Assembly (NCBI RefSeq): GCF_016786325.1
Contig: NZ_JADWYU010000101.1
Coordinates: 1 to 64,000 of the forward strand
Direction of reading: 5' to 3'
Origin: Frankia nepalensis
GTDB lineage: Bacteria > Actinomycetota > Actinomycetes > Frankiales > Frankiaceae
Length of the DNA: 64,000 bases
Part shown: in pieces, positions 1 to 8,230 of the stretch
Layout of the letters: every line of letters starts with the position of its first letter
Numbering within the stretch: the first letter of the stretch is position 1
Program-made: the position numbers and the translations under genes
Notes under the pieces: generated by a model
Seen by the model: only the letters and a program-made list of their open reading frames with translations
The model's database searches: none
What the model was told of the DNA's origin: nothing

Positions 1-2
1 GC

Positions 3-455
3 CCCACCGCCCCCCCCGCCGCGCCCGCCCCCCCCCCCGGCCCCACCCGCCGGCCCCCCCGCCCCGCCGCGGCGGCCGGCCGGGCCGAGCCGGCCGTGAC
101 CGGGGCTGTCGGTGCCTACGGCGGCGGTGCCGACGGCGGTGGGGCGGACGGCGGTGGGGCCGGTGCCGGCGGGGTGGCGGCCGGTGTCGTGCCGCGGCGT
201 ACCGAACTGCTCGCGGCGCTGCTGGTCGACCTGACGGGCGCGCTGGCGAGGTTCGACGCCGACCCGGCGGGCGCGCGGCCCGCCTACCGGGAGGTGTGCG
301 CCACCCTCGGCCGGGACGTCCGGGTGGAGCTGCCCGGCGGCGAGACGGTCGTCGGCACCGCCACCGACGTCGACGAGGCCGGCCGGCTGGTCGTCTCCGG
401 GCGCGCCTTCAGCGCCGGTGACGTCGTCCACCTCCGCCCGGCGCGCGAACGGTGA
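3..455 (+). CDS. birA: Biotin-protein ligase, C-terminal part (5' end outside window)
   Basis: The frame is open from the first bases of the window with no stop, so the true start lies upstream. The visible part is a low-complexity Gly/Ala/Pro stretch followed by a helical segment (ELLAALLVDLTGALARF) and a small beta-barrel-like end (GRDVRVELPGGETVVGTATDVDEAG, cut into pieces such as GTATDVDEAGRLVVSG), typical of the C-terminal domain of BirA-type biotin-[acetyl-CoA-carboxylase] ligases. The catalytic domain is not visible. The enzyme biotinylates the carrier protein of acyl-CoA carboxylases in the cytoplasm. The Gly/Ala-rich linker before the C-terminal domain is unusually long and repetitive. 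The call rests on the C-terminal domain only. Confidence 0.72.
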   Translation, partial: PTAPPAAPAPPPGPTRRPPRPAAAAGRAEPAVTGAVGAYGGGADGGGADGGGAGAGGVAAGVVPRRTELLAALLVDLTGALARFDADPAGARPAYREVCATLGRDVRVELPGGETVVGTATDVDEAGRLVVSGRAFSAGDVVHLRPARER

Positions 456-581
456 GCCGGTCCCGGCCCGCGCGGGAGCCGGGGCCCGGGCACGTCTCGA
501 GCGGCGGCGGACAGGGATCAATCCCGACGAAACGGTCGGTAGGGGGCCTTGTCCGCCGCGCATCGGTGCGATGATCGGCAG

Positions 582-1085
582 GTGGGCTTTCCCGAGGACA
601 TCCTGACCGACGACGAGATCGTCGTGCTCGACCTGCACCCACACTGGATCCGGCTGGTCCGTCCGGCGGTGTGCGCGGTCGGAGTGCTCGGCCTCGCCGT
701 GCTCGGCGTCTTCTTCGCGCCGAACGGGGCGGCGCAGAAGCCGCTCCAGTACCTGGTGCTGATCGTCGCGGTCGTCGCGCTGGTCTACCTGAGCGTGCTG
801 CCCTGGCTGCGCTGGATCACCACCCGCTACGTCATCACCAACGAGCGGGTGCTGCTGCGGACCGGGGTGCTCACCAGGGCGGGCCGGGACATCCCCCTGG
901 TCCGGCTCAACGACGTCTCCTTCCAGCACACGCTGTTCGAGCGGCTGGTCGGGTCGGGCACGCTGACGATCGAGAGCGCCGGCGAGCGCGGCCAGGTGGT
1001 CCTGGCGAGCGTCCCGCACGTCGAGCACGTGCACCAACGCCTCTACGAGCTGCGCGAGGGCTCGCCCGGCCCCACCGGTTTCTAG
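582..1085 (+). CDS. PH-domain (bPH2/YdbT-like) membrane protein
   Basis: 167 aa from GTG 582, chosen because the protein then begins MGFPEDILTDDEIVV, as this family usually does; an upstream in-frame start at 549 adds 11 unlikely residues. Two hydrophobic segments near residues 28-45 and 57-75 form a hairpin. They are followed by ITTRYVITNERVLLRTGVLTR, the signature entry into a bacterial PH (bPH2) domain, and by IPLVRLNDVSF and GTLTIESAGERG. Members are short membrane proteins of unknown biochemical role. It follows the biotin ligase gene on the same strand with about 126 bp between them. Family call is firm, function unknown. Confidence 0.85.
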   Translation: MGFPEDILTDDEIVVLDLHPHWIRLVRPAVCAVGVLGLAVLGVFFAPNGAAQKPLQYLVLIVAVVALVYLSVLPWLRWITTRYVITNERVLLRTGVLTRAGRDIPLVRLNDVSFQHTLFERLVGSGTLTIESAGERGQVVLASVPHVEHVHQRLYELREGSPGPTGF

Positions 1086-1138
1086 CGCTCGGCCGTCCGC
1101 GGTCGCCGGTCGCCGTCGCCGGTCGCCGGGACGCGTCC

Positions 1139-1795
1139 CTAGGGCTTGGTGAAGTCGCGCCACCAGGCGATCAGGCCGGCGGGGTCGGTGGACGAGGCGG
1201 ACAGCGCCGTCTGGTCGGCCGTGACCGTCCAGTAGATCGCGAACGTGCCCGCGGGCGTGCCGGCGGCGCCTCGGTCGCACAGGAACGTGCCGAGCCGCCT
1301 GGTCGAGCGGCCCCAGGTCTCCGTGCTCGGCTCGCCGGCGGCGCAGCTGCCGACGTCGTCGACGGCGCCGGCTCGCCGGTCGGCGTCCGCGGTCAGCGTG
1401 GCCGCGTCGCGGTAGTGCCGCGCGACGACCTGGGCGGGCCCCGGCTCACCGTCGACGACGAGGGTCTGGCAGACCACCGCCGCGTCAACGCCCTCGTCCG
1501 GGCCGAGGCCGTCACCCGGGGGCTCGGTCACCCGCTCGGCCGGCGCCGGCACGCAGTCGCGCACCCGCAGCGGTCCGAGCGTCGCCACCAGCGACCGCTG
1601 CGCCGGGGTCAGGCCGTCGCCCGGCGACGTGGCGGCGGCCGACGGCGGGTCCGCGACCTCGCCGGTCGCCGTCCCGGCGGCGCCAGGAGAGGCCCCGGAA
1701 CCGTTCCCCCCGCCGGCGAGCACCCCGGCCGTGACGCCGGCGGCGACCAGCACGGCCCCACCGGCCGCCAGCGCGACGACGTGGCCACGTCGCAT
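1139..1795 (-). CDS. Membrane-anchored four-cysteine/WW-ending protein, paralog 1
   Basis: 218 aa from ATG 1795 (MRRGHVVALAAGG). A signal-anchor runs over residues 5-24, then a Gly/Ser/Pro linker, then an extracytoplasmic domain with four cysteines (RDCVPAP, VVCQTL, GSCAAG, FLCDRG) that ends in IYWTVTAD...LIAWWRDF. The same four-Cys plan and Trp-Trp ending recur in the next two genes upstream (1914-3032 and 3237-4475), so the three are tandem paralogs. Similar ends occur on actinobacterial Ser/Thr kinases, from memory of the family; no catalytic residues are visible. It is transcribed after its paralogs, 118 bp downstream of paralog 2. Role unknown, possibly a sensor or binding domain at the outer face of the membrane. 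Confidence 0.75.
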   Translation of the reverse strand: MRRGHVVALAAGGAVLVAAGVTAGVLAGGGNGSGASPGAAGTATGEVADPPSAAATSPGDGLTPAQRSLVATLGPLRVRDCVPAPAERVTEPPGDGLGPDEGVDAAVVCQTLVVDGEPGPAQVVARHYRDAATLTADADRRAGAVDDVGSCAAGEPSTETWGRSTRRLGTFLCDRGAAGTPAGTFAIYWTVTADQTALSASSTDPAGLIAWWRDFTKP

Positions 1796-1913
1796 GCCCT
1801 TCCCCCTCGCTCTCGCCGCCGGACAGCTCTCGGCCCGTGCGACGCTCGCCGACCGGAGTTCGTTGCGCGAGGCGCCGTCCCAGGCCGGCCGCGGCGCCGC
1901 CCCAGGGCGCGTC

Positions 1914-3032
1914 CTACGCGGCCCTGGGCGGGGCGCTGGGGCCGTCGCCGCCTGGGAACGGCTGGAAGTCGGTCCACCAGTCGTACAGCGCCCGCGGGTC
2001 GCGGTCGTAGGCGAGGAAGGCGACCTCGTTGGCGTCCATGCTCCAGAACAGGAACTGGTAGCCGTCGCGCGGGTGGCAGATGACCGTCCCGCCGGGCCGG
2101 GACCCGGCGCCGGTGTCCCACTGGAAGACCTCGCTCCCGCCGCGTTCGCACCGCCCGCCCTCGGTGATGCCGCCGACCCGGGTGGCGACGTCATCGCGCA
2201 GGGCCCCCCGGTCCCCGTAGCCGTAGGCGGCGATCGTCCGGCCGTCCGCCGTCTGGCAGAACACCGCCGCCGTGATCCCGGCGCCCGCCGGCTCGGGGTT
2301 CGGCTCGCAGGCGCGCAGCTGCGCGGGGTCGAACCGGCTGACGAGGTCGCGTTGCTCCGTGGTCAGGTTCGGGCTGCCCGGCTGACCGGGTCCGGTCGGG
2401 GTGGGGGCGGCGACCGTCGCGGGGGCCGGCGCCTCACCGCCGGACGAGAACGTGACCGTCGCGAGGCCCGTGATCGCGGCGGCGGCGAGCACGGCGGCCG
2501 TGACTACGAGCGCCACGGTCCTGCCGCGGCGGGGACGCCTGCCCGGCGAGCCGGGCGCGCGCGGCGGCGTGGCCGCCGTGGGGGTCATCGGTGGCGGACC
2601 TGGCCAGGGCGACGAGCCGGCGGACGGCCAGGCGTGCCTGCTCGGCCCGCCGGGCCACGCGGCGGGAGCGGGCGGCACCGGCGTGGGCGCGGGCGGCCCA
2701 CCGGCCGGTGGGCCTGGGCGGACCGGCGGAGCCGGGCTGGCCGCCGGGGTCGGACTCACCGTCGAACTCGAACCCGGTCTGGCGGCTGAACCCGCTCTGG
2801 CGGCCGGTGGGGGCGCGCCGCCGGCCGGCGGCAAAGGCCGGGGCTTCGGATTCAGGTCGCCCCGCCCGGGTGGCGGCGTGATGTCGGCCCAGTCGCCAAG
2901 GGCGGTCCCGGCGCTCGGGTCGTCGAACCGGGGAACGCGGTGGTCGCTGGCTGGGCTGGCGGGCCCCGGGGCGTCGCCGGGGCCGGCTCGGCCGTCGGGC
3001 CGGGGCGGCTGGTCGCCGGACTGAGCTGGCAC
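1914..3032 (-). CDS. Membrane-anchored four-cysteine/WW-ending protein, paralog 2
   Basis: 372 aa from GTG 3032, chosen because a GGAGG lies five bases upstream. Residues 1-165 are a Pro/Ala/Gly-rich, presumably disordered cytoplasmic region. One transmembrane helix (TVALVVTAAVLAAAAITGLA) follows, then a short linker and the four-Cys domain (RACEPNP, VFCQTA, GRCERG, VICHPR). The domain ends LFWSMDAN...LYDWWTDF. It is the middle gene of three paralogs in one direction, 204 bp after paralog 3. The extracytoplasmic domain is about as long as in the paralogs, whereas the cytoplasmic parts differ completely in length and composition. No enzyme motif is seen. Confidence 0.75.
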   Translation of the reverse strand: MPAQSGDQPPRPDGRAGPGDAPGPASPASDHRVPRFDDPSAGTALGDWADITPPPGRGDLNPKPRPLPPAGGAPPPAARAGSAARPGSSSTVSPTPAASPAPPVRPGPPAGGPPAPTPVPPAPAAWPGGPSRHAWPSAGSSPWPGPPPMTPTAATPPRAPGSPGRRPRRGRTVALVVTAAVLAAAAITGLATVTFSSGGEAPAPATVAAPTPTGPGQPGSPNLTTEQRDLVSRFDPAQLRACEPNPEPAGAGITAAVFCQTADGRTIAAYGYGDRGALRDDVATRVGGITEGGRCERGGSEVFQWDTGAGSRPGGTVICHPRDGYQFLFWSMDANEVAFLAYDRDPRALYDWWTDFQPFPGGDGPSAPPRAA

Positions 3033-3236
3033 CGTTCCTCCCGCGGGTCACCCGCGGCCGCGCGCGGTGGCGAGTCAGGGCTTCGGCCGGGCCGGCCGGG
3101 CGTCCGGCCCAGCCGGCGCCGGCCAGGTCACGTTGTCGCTGGCAGCGGTCACGCCGGTCCTGGTGGCCGCCGCCGATGCTGGCCGGCGGCCACCGGCTCC
3201 GGTCTCACCGGAGCATGACCTTCGTGGCACGGGCTG

Positions 3237-4475
3237 TCAGCCCATTCCCTCGAAGTTGGTCCACCAGCTGTAGAGGGTGGCCTCGTCGGAGTCCTGGGCG
3301 TAGAAGCCGGTCAGCTGGTCGTCATACGTCCAGTACATGAAGTAAGTGCCGTCGTTGAGGTGCCCGCACAGCAGGGCGCCCTCGTCCACGTCCGGGGTGT
3401 CGTCGTAGTTCCAGGTGCCGACCCGGTCCATGCCGTCCTTGCAGTCGCCGGTCTCCGAGATCTGCGCGCCGCGGGCCTCGACGTCCCGGTTCAGGGCGTC
3501 GGCGTCGAAGAAGCCGAGGGCGTAGACGCCGCGGCCGTCGTCGGTGGCGCTGCACAGCACCGCGGCCTCGATGTCGGCGTCCTCCTGTTCGGAGGCGCTC
3601 TCGCAGTCCTCGAGCGAGTCGGAGTTGAGCCGGTCGACCAGGTCCTGCTGGGCGAGGGTGAGCCCGCCCGCCGCCGTGGGCGGCGGGGTCGTCGGCGGCC
3701 TCGTCGTCGGCGGCGCGACGGTCGTCGGCGGCGCGGTGGCCGGCGCGGTCGACCCCACCGGCGGCGTCGGGCCCACGACGTTCTTCTTGTCGTCGCCGCC
3801 GGACAGCGTCACCACCAGCACCACGACGAGGATGACGAGGACCACGCCCGCCGCGATGCCCCCGATGAGCAGGTTGCGGCGGCCGTTGTTCCCCGGCGGC
3901 TGCGGCGGCTGGCCGCCCTGGTAGCCGCCGGCGTAGCCCTGCTGCTGGCCGTAGCCAGGCTGGTTGTAGTCGTAGCCGGGCTGTTGGCCGTACCCCTGCT
4001 GGTCGTAGCCCTGCTGCTGGGGCTGCCCGTAGGCGCCGTAGCCGGGCTGGGCCTGCTGGCCTTGGCCGTAGTCGTAGCCGGGCTGCTGGGGGTAGCCCTG
4101 CGTCTGCTGGTAGCCGGGCGCGGGGGTGTAGCCGGGGGCGGGCGTGTAGCCGGGCTGCTGGTACCCCTGCCCGCCGTAGCCACCCGGGTCGGGGGCCTGC
4201 GGCGGCGAGTAGCCGGGCGCCGGGCTGTAGCCACCCTGCGGGTAGGCGGTGGTCGGCGGGTAGCCGGGGGCCGGCGTGCCTGGGCCGCCGGGCCGGTTCG
4301 GGTCGGCGGCGCCGCCGCCGGCGAGCCTGGTGACCTCGTCCGCGTTGTCCGCCGGCGCTCCGCCGGCACCGGGCGCGGGTGGGGTCGGCCCATAGGGCGA
4401 CCGGCCCGGCGCGGATCCGCCGACGAGCTGGGTCTCGGCGTCCGAGTTGTCCGGCCCGTAGCCTGCTGGATGCAT
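3237..4475 (-). CDS. Tyr/Gly/Gln/Pro-rich membrane protein with four-cysteine/WW domain, paralog 3
   Basis: 412 aa from ATG 4475, preceded by GGGAGGAAAAGTC. The N-terminus carries two similar short motifs, DAETQLVGG and [10 protein letters not shown], each with a Thr in an acidic-hydrophobic context like Ser/Thr-kinase target sites of actinobacteria (inference). Residues about 60-220 are a repetitive PGY/QQPGY/APGY region rich in Tyr, Gly, Gln and Pro. A strong transmembrane helix ([21 protein letters not shown]) follows, then a Thr/Pro linker ([13 protein letters not shown]) and the four-Cys domain (LEDCES, VLCSAT, GDCKDG, LLCGHL) ending LYSWWTNF. It is the first and longest gene of the paralog trio. 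Function unknown. Confidence 0.75.
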   Translation of the reverse strand: MHPAGYGPDNSDAETQLVGGSAPGRSPYGPTPPAPGAGGAPADNADEVTRLAGGGAADPNRPGGPGTPAPGYPPTTAYPQGGYSPAPGYSPPQAPDPGGYGGQGYQQPGYTPAPGYTPAPGYQQTQGYPQQPGYDYGQGQQAQPGYGAYGQPQQQGYDQQGYGQQPGYDYNQPGYGQQQGYAGGYQGGQPPQPPGNNGRRNLLIGGIAAGVVLVILVVVLVVTLSGGDDKKNVVGPTPPVGSTAPATAPPTTVAPPTTRPPTTPPPTAAGGLTLAQQDLVDRLNSDSLEDCESASEQEDADIEAAVLCSATDDGRGVYALGFFDADALNRDVEARGAQISETGDCKDGMDRVGTWNYDDTPDVDEGALLCGHLNDGTYFMYWTYDDQLTGFYAQDSDEATLYSWWTNFEGMG

Positions 4476-5314
4476 GACTTTTCCTCCCAAACGGTCCCCG
4501 GATGCCCACTCCCCAATCCGGGGCCGGTGTCCGATGTTAGGAGGTCCTGCTGGCTTGTGGCACCTCGCGGTCGCTTGTCGGACATGGAAGGTCGCTCGTC
4601 CGACAGAGCTGGCGGCGATTTTCCGAGTTGATGACGTTTCCGCCGGCCGCGGCTGCCCGGCGACCGGAGAGCGGGTGAACATCGTTTCGCTGGGTTTCGG
4701 GACCCGCGTGGGCGACTCCGGGGCGCCTGAGGTGGCAGGGTGTCGCACCCCTGGTCGGCACGTGGACGGTCCGGCGTGGGGTAGCGCCGGTAGGTGAGCG
4801 TGCCGACGAGAACGCGGATCCGGTTGGTGACGCGTTATCCGACCGATTGCGCGGCCGTCGCCTCGTGACGGCGATCGGCACGGCCCCGGGGCCGCTCGCC
4901 GAGAATTTGGGGCCTGTTATTTTCCTCACGCCGGGATGTTCTCTCGTTGCGCCGGATGTGATTTTTCCGCGAAGTGTGGCGGGGGTGAGCACCGCGGTCG
5001 CGGCCGGGAACGCCGACGGCCCGCCGGCCAGGTGGGCCGACGGGCCGGTGGGTGGGCGAGCGTGGTCGGGACGAGCGTGGCCGGAAGCGGCCCGATGGAT
5101 GGGCCCGCCAGTGGCCAGCAGGCCCCGACGCGAGGTCGAGGTGCCCGGCCGGCCGCCCGGCGACGTCGTCACGGAGCCGTGTCATCGGGAGCCATGTCAC
5201 CGAAGCTCCGTCATCGGGAGCCACTTCGTCGGCCGCGCCGACGTCATCGGTCACGTCATCGGTCACGTCGACGGGACCGTGGGAACGGGACGGTGTCGTC
5301 CGTGGGCGACGCCG
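4476..5314. other. Intergenic region, no convincing gene
   Basis: About 840 bp upstream of paralog 3. The open frames here are low-complexity and lack domain features or good start sites. The stretch near 4900-4975 is more AT-rich than its surroundings and may hold promoters for minus-strand paralog 3. A 12-bp direct repeat (CGTCATCGGTCA) lies at 5243-5254 and 5255-5266, and the related word GTCATCGGGAGCCA appears twice at about 5180-5225. Confidence 0.5.
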
Positions 5315-5950
5315 TCAGTGGCTGGCTGGCTCCGGAACGCGGGCCGGCCGCGCGGCGGCGGTCTCGGCCACGCGCGGGTGGTCCGGGTGCAGGAAGACCC
5401 AGCGCTTGTAGGCCCAGAAGCGGAACACGGTGCCGAAGCCGGTGCCGAGTACGTTGCCGAAGAGGTTGAACGCGAGCGGTCCCTCTAGATGCAGCACGTA
5501 CTTGGCAAAACCGAGGCAACCGAGCGCGATGCCCAGACCAATGGCGTTCAGAATGATGAACAGAACGTACTCACGCCGTACGCCGCTGCGGGCCCGGTGG
5601 TTGAAGGACCAGTTACGGTTCCCGATGTAGGCGACAGTCGCCGCCACGATCGTCGAAATGATCTTCGATGTGAACTGGCCCATCTCGAAGTGCGAGTGGC
5701 ACAGGTTCGACACCAGGAAGTCGACGGCGTAGGCGACCGCGCCGACGATGCCGAACTTGCTCATCTCCCGAACGAGCGTCTGTAGCCGGGAGGGCCGTGC
5801 CCGATGCCTCACCGCACGCGGCCTTGGTCGATTTTTCCCACCAGCCGAGACTACCGACGCCGTCCGGCGGGCCATCGACTGCCCCCGGCGGCGCGGCGGC
5901 GCGGTGGTCCCGTCCGATACAGAGCTGATCGGATCAAGAGCGGACGGCAA
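5315..5950 (-). CDS. GtrA-family membrane protein
   Basis: 211 aa from TTG 5950, which has GGGAGGA about five bases upstream; an ATG at 5875 would give 186 aa and is the alternative. After a basic N-terminal tail the protein has the GtrA pattern: FGIVGAVAYAVDFLVSN, a second segment with IVAATVAYIGNRNWSF, a third (VLFIILNAIGLGIALGCL), and a fourth ending RFWAYKRWVFL. GtrA-like proteins are thought to help move lipid-linked sugars across the membrane for glycan modification. It stands alone here, near other glycan genes. Family is clear, substrate unknown. Confidence 0.88.
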   Translation of the reverse strand: MPSALDPISSVSDGTTAPPRRRGQSMARRTASVVSAGGKNRPRPRAVRHRARPSRLQTLVREMSKFGIVGAVAYAVDFLVSNLCHSHFEMGQFTSKIISTIVAATVAYIGNRNWSFNHRARSGVRREYVLFIILNAIGLGIALGCLGFAKYVLHLEGPLAFNLFGNVLGTGFGTVFRFWAYKRWVFLHPDHPRVAETAAARPARVPEPASH

Positions 5951-6386
5951 GAATCCTCCCGGTCATGGGGGCGGGTGGTGTCCAGAACGGTGTGCCCTTC
6001 CTTGCTGTCGGTGACACTGCTCCCCTCGTCCCGAACCGGGCCCTCGGTCCGCGCCTCCTCGGGCGCTTTGCCCGGACTTACCCGCTCCGGCCGGCGCGCC
6101 GCGGGCGCCACCGGTCCTCGGAGGTTGCCACGGGCTCGTCCTTCTCGCGGGCATCCACCCCCGCGGCGCATGAGGGCCCGGCGCGTCGCCGCGCCGTTGG
6201 CCCCCGGGTTCCTGAGACCAGAATCCAGCTGTGTCAGCGTGACAATGAGCACCCCGCGTGGCAACCCCGGGCGCTGTCCTGGGGACGCGTCGCCGGGGCA
6301 TCCTCGGGTGAGGCTCGCCGGGGCATCCTCGGGTGGGGATGGAAGCAGACCGGCGCCGGCCAGCCGACGGAGAGACGGGAGGCCTG
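5951..6386. other. Divergent intergenic region with a 21-bp direct repeat
   Basis: Lies between the GtrA gene (minus) and the carbonic anhydrase gene (plus) and presumably holds both promoters. A perfect 21-bp direct repeat (core CGCCGGGGCATCCTCGGGTG) is at 6290-6310 and 6315-6335, 25 bp apart in phase, about 50-95 bp before the carbonic anhydrase start. No further gene is supported. Confidence 0.5.
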
Positions 6387-7070
6387 ATGACCACCGCCGA
6401 CCAGACCACTGCCGACCAGAGCACCGCCGCCCAGAGGGCCAAGGAGATCGTCCGTACGGCGCCGGCCCAGGGCGCGGCGGCGTCCCCGGCCGTGCCGGCG
6501 GCGGCGGTCACCGGCCCGGAGACGACGGCGACCGACGAGCTCGTGCGGCGGGCGCGCGGGTTCGCCAGCCGGCGGGCCGCGGCCGGCCAGGGCGAGGTCC
6601 TGCCCGCTCCGCCCGCCCTGCGGGTGGCGGTGCTCGCCTGTATGGACGCTCGCCTCGACGTCGCCGCCGTGCTCGGCCTGCCCGAGGGTGCCGCGCACGT
6701 GATCCGCAACGCCGGCGGGGTGGTGACCGACGACGCGGTGCGCTCGCTCGCGATCAGCCAGCACGAGCTGGGTACCCGCGAGATCGTGCTGATCCAGCAC
6801 ACCCGGTGCGGCATGCAGACCATCACCGACGAAGGCTTCCGCGACCTGATGGAAAGCAGGACCGGCAGCCGCCCGGAGTGGCCGGTGCTGGCGTTCCGGG
6901 ACCTCGAGGAGAACGTCCGCGAGTCGGTCGAGGCCCTGGCCGCCTCGCCCTACCTGCGCCAGTCGACCTCGGTCCGCGGCTTCGTCTACGACGTCGCCGC
7001 CGGCTCCCTGCACGAGGTGGCGGCGGCGCGTCCCGCCGCGGCGGGCGACCGCCAGACGGCCGAGGGCTGA
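6387..7070 (+). CDS. Beta-carbonic anhydrase
   Basis: 227 aa from ATG 6387, preceded by GGGAGG. Residues 1-50 are an Ala/Thr-rich tail absent from most family members. The zinc and catalytic residues of beta-class enzymes are present: C85-M-D87-A-R89 (CMDARLD) and H138-T-R-C141 (QHTRCGM). The segment HVIRNAGGVVTDDAVRSL matches the family core. It interconverts CO2 and bicarbonate in the cytoplasm. It is monocistronic and convergent with the next gene, only 14 bp between stops. The full set of ligands suggests an active enzyme. Confidence 0.93.
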   Translation: MTTADQTTADQSTAAQRAKEIVRTAPAQGAAASPAVPAAAVTGPETTATDELVRRARGFASRRAAAGQGEVLPAPPALRVAVLACMDARLDVAAVLGLPEGAAHVIRNAGGVVTDDAVRSLAISQHELGTREIVLIQHTRCGMQTITDEGFRDLMESRTGSRPEWPVLAFRDLEENVRESVEALAASPYLRQSTSVRGFVYDVAAGSLHEVAAARPAAAGDRQTAEG

Positions 7071-7084
7071 CTCCGCGACGCGGT

Positions 7085-7993
7085 TCAGCTCTCGGCGGCC
7101 GCGTCGAAACGCAGCCGGCGCACGCCGGCGGGTACCGGCCGCGCGGTGCCGCAGACGGCCGTCACCCGTTCCGTCGCGATCCGCCGGGCAAGCGCCGCGT
7201 CGTCGAGGTTGCCGTCGAGGTGGCGGCACAGCACCACCGAGGCGCCGGTCACCAGCGGCCCGAGCACCGCGCTCAGCAGACCCTGGGCGCTTGCCGGGCC
7301 GGCGGTGGCCAGCAGGCGGTCATCCGGGCCGAGCCCGGCGGTGACGGCGGCCAGAGCGGCGTGGGCGAGCAGCGCGGTCTGCGCCGCGGGCGGCCTCGGC
7401 GCGGCGAACCGGTCGCCGTGCGCCGGCACCTCGGTGGCGAAGTCGAGGACACCCGCGACCGGGTGGGTCATCCGCGCGCCGAGCGGGCGCAGCGACAGGG
7501 CGATGACCTCGTCCGCGCCCAGGGCCAGCGCCGCCTCGATCCGGCTCTCCGCGACGAACAGGGCCGCCAGGTCGCCGGCGGGCTCGTCCGTGGCGCCGGC
7601 GGGCTCGTCCGCGGCGGCCTCGGTCCCGACCAGCACGTCGAGACCGGCCGACCAGGCGGCCAGCAGGACGACGACGGTGAGCCAGTGCGCCGGCAGGTCC
7701 ACCCCGACCCGGTCACCCGGCCCGAGCCCCAGGGTGTCGACCAGCAGGTTCGCGGTCTTGGCGACCCAGTTGTCCAGGGTCGCCCCGGACAGCTCCACCC
7801 GCTCCCCGGTGGCGTCGTCGTAGAAGGTGACCATCGGGCTCGCCCCGTCGGTCCGCAGCCGGGCCGCCAGTGCCGCCGCCACCCCCGGGTACGGCGCCGC
7901 GAGGCCCGACCCGTCCACTCCGGGCGGCACCAGCAGCGTGTCGGCCGGTGTCAGCCGGAGCTCGCCGCCCGTCACGGCATGCCCGCCGCGCAC
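7085..7993 (-). CDS. TIGR03089-type protein (AMP-binding-enzyme-like, N-terminal part only)
   Basis: 302 aa from GTG 7993; a GTG at 7975 is equally possible and neither has a strong ribosome site. The segment MVTFYDDATGERVELSGATLDNW with VAKTANLLVD followed by GLGPGDRVGVDLPAHWLTVVVLLAAW resembles the N-terminal part of acyl-CoA synthetases, but the ATP-binding signature and C-terminal adenylation subdomain are absent. This is the arrangement of the actinobacterial TIGR03089 family. In related genomes these genes often sit by LCP genes, as here. Activity is unlikely without the missing domain; role unknown. Confidence 0.78.
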   Translation of the reverse strand: MRGGHAVTGGELRLTPADTLLVPPGVDGSGLAAPYPGVAAALAARLRTDGASPMVTFYDDATGERVELSGATLDNWVAKTANLLVDTLGLGPGDRVGVDLPAHWLTVVVLLAAWSAGLDVLVGTEAAADEPAGATDEPAGDLAALFVAESRIEAALALGADEVIALSLRPLGARMTHPVAGVLDFATEVPAHGDRFAAPRPPAAQTALLAHAALAAVTAGLGPDDRLLATAGPASAQGLLSAVLGPLVTGASVVLCRHLDGNLDDAALARRIATERVTAVCGTARPVPAGVRRLRFDAAAES

Positions 7994-8230
7994 GGCGACG
8001 GGGCGGGCAGCGGGCGCGGCGCCGGCTCATGGACCGCCGCCCGCGCGGGAAGCCCGTGACAGCACTGGTACGGGACCGGAGAACCTGGCATCGCTCGAAC
8101 GTATCGGGCGCCCCCGGTTCCGGGGTCGTCAGGCCAGTGGCACGCCGTCAGGCCGGCGCACGGCGCGTGGCCGTCCGTGCCCCGTGCTCGGCGTCCCGGT
8201 CTCGTTCCCCCGGTCTGGCCGCGTGTCGGG

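Noticed and set aside
4476-5314. Several small frames in the 840-bp gap
   Set aside because: None has a recognisable domain, good start or consistent codon pattern.
5804-8059. Plus-strand frame of 751 aa across GtrA leader, carbonic anhydrase and TIGR03089 gene
   Set aside because: It overlaps three better-supported genes and is Arg/Gly-rich throughout.
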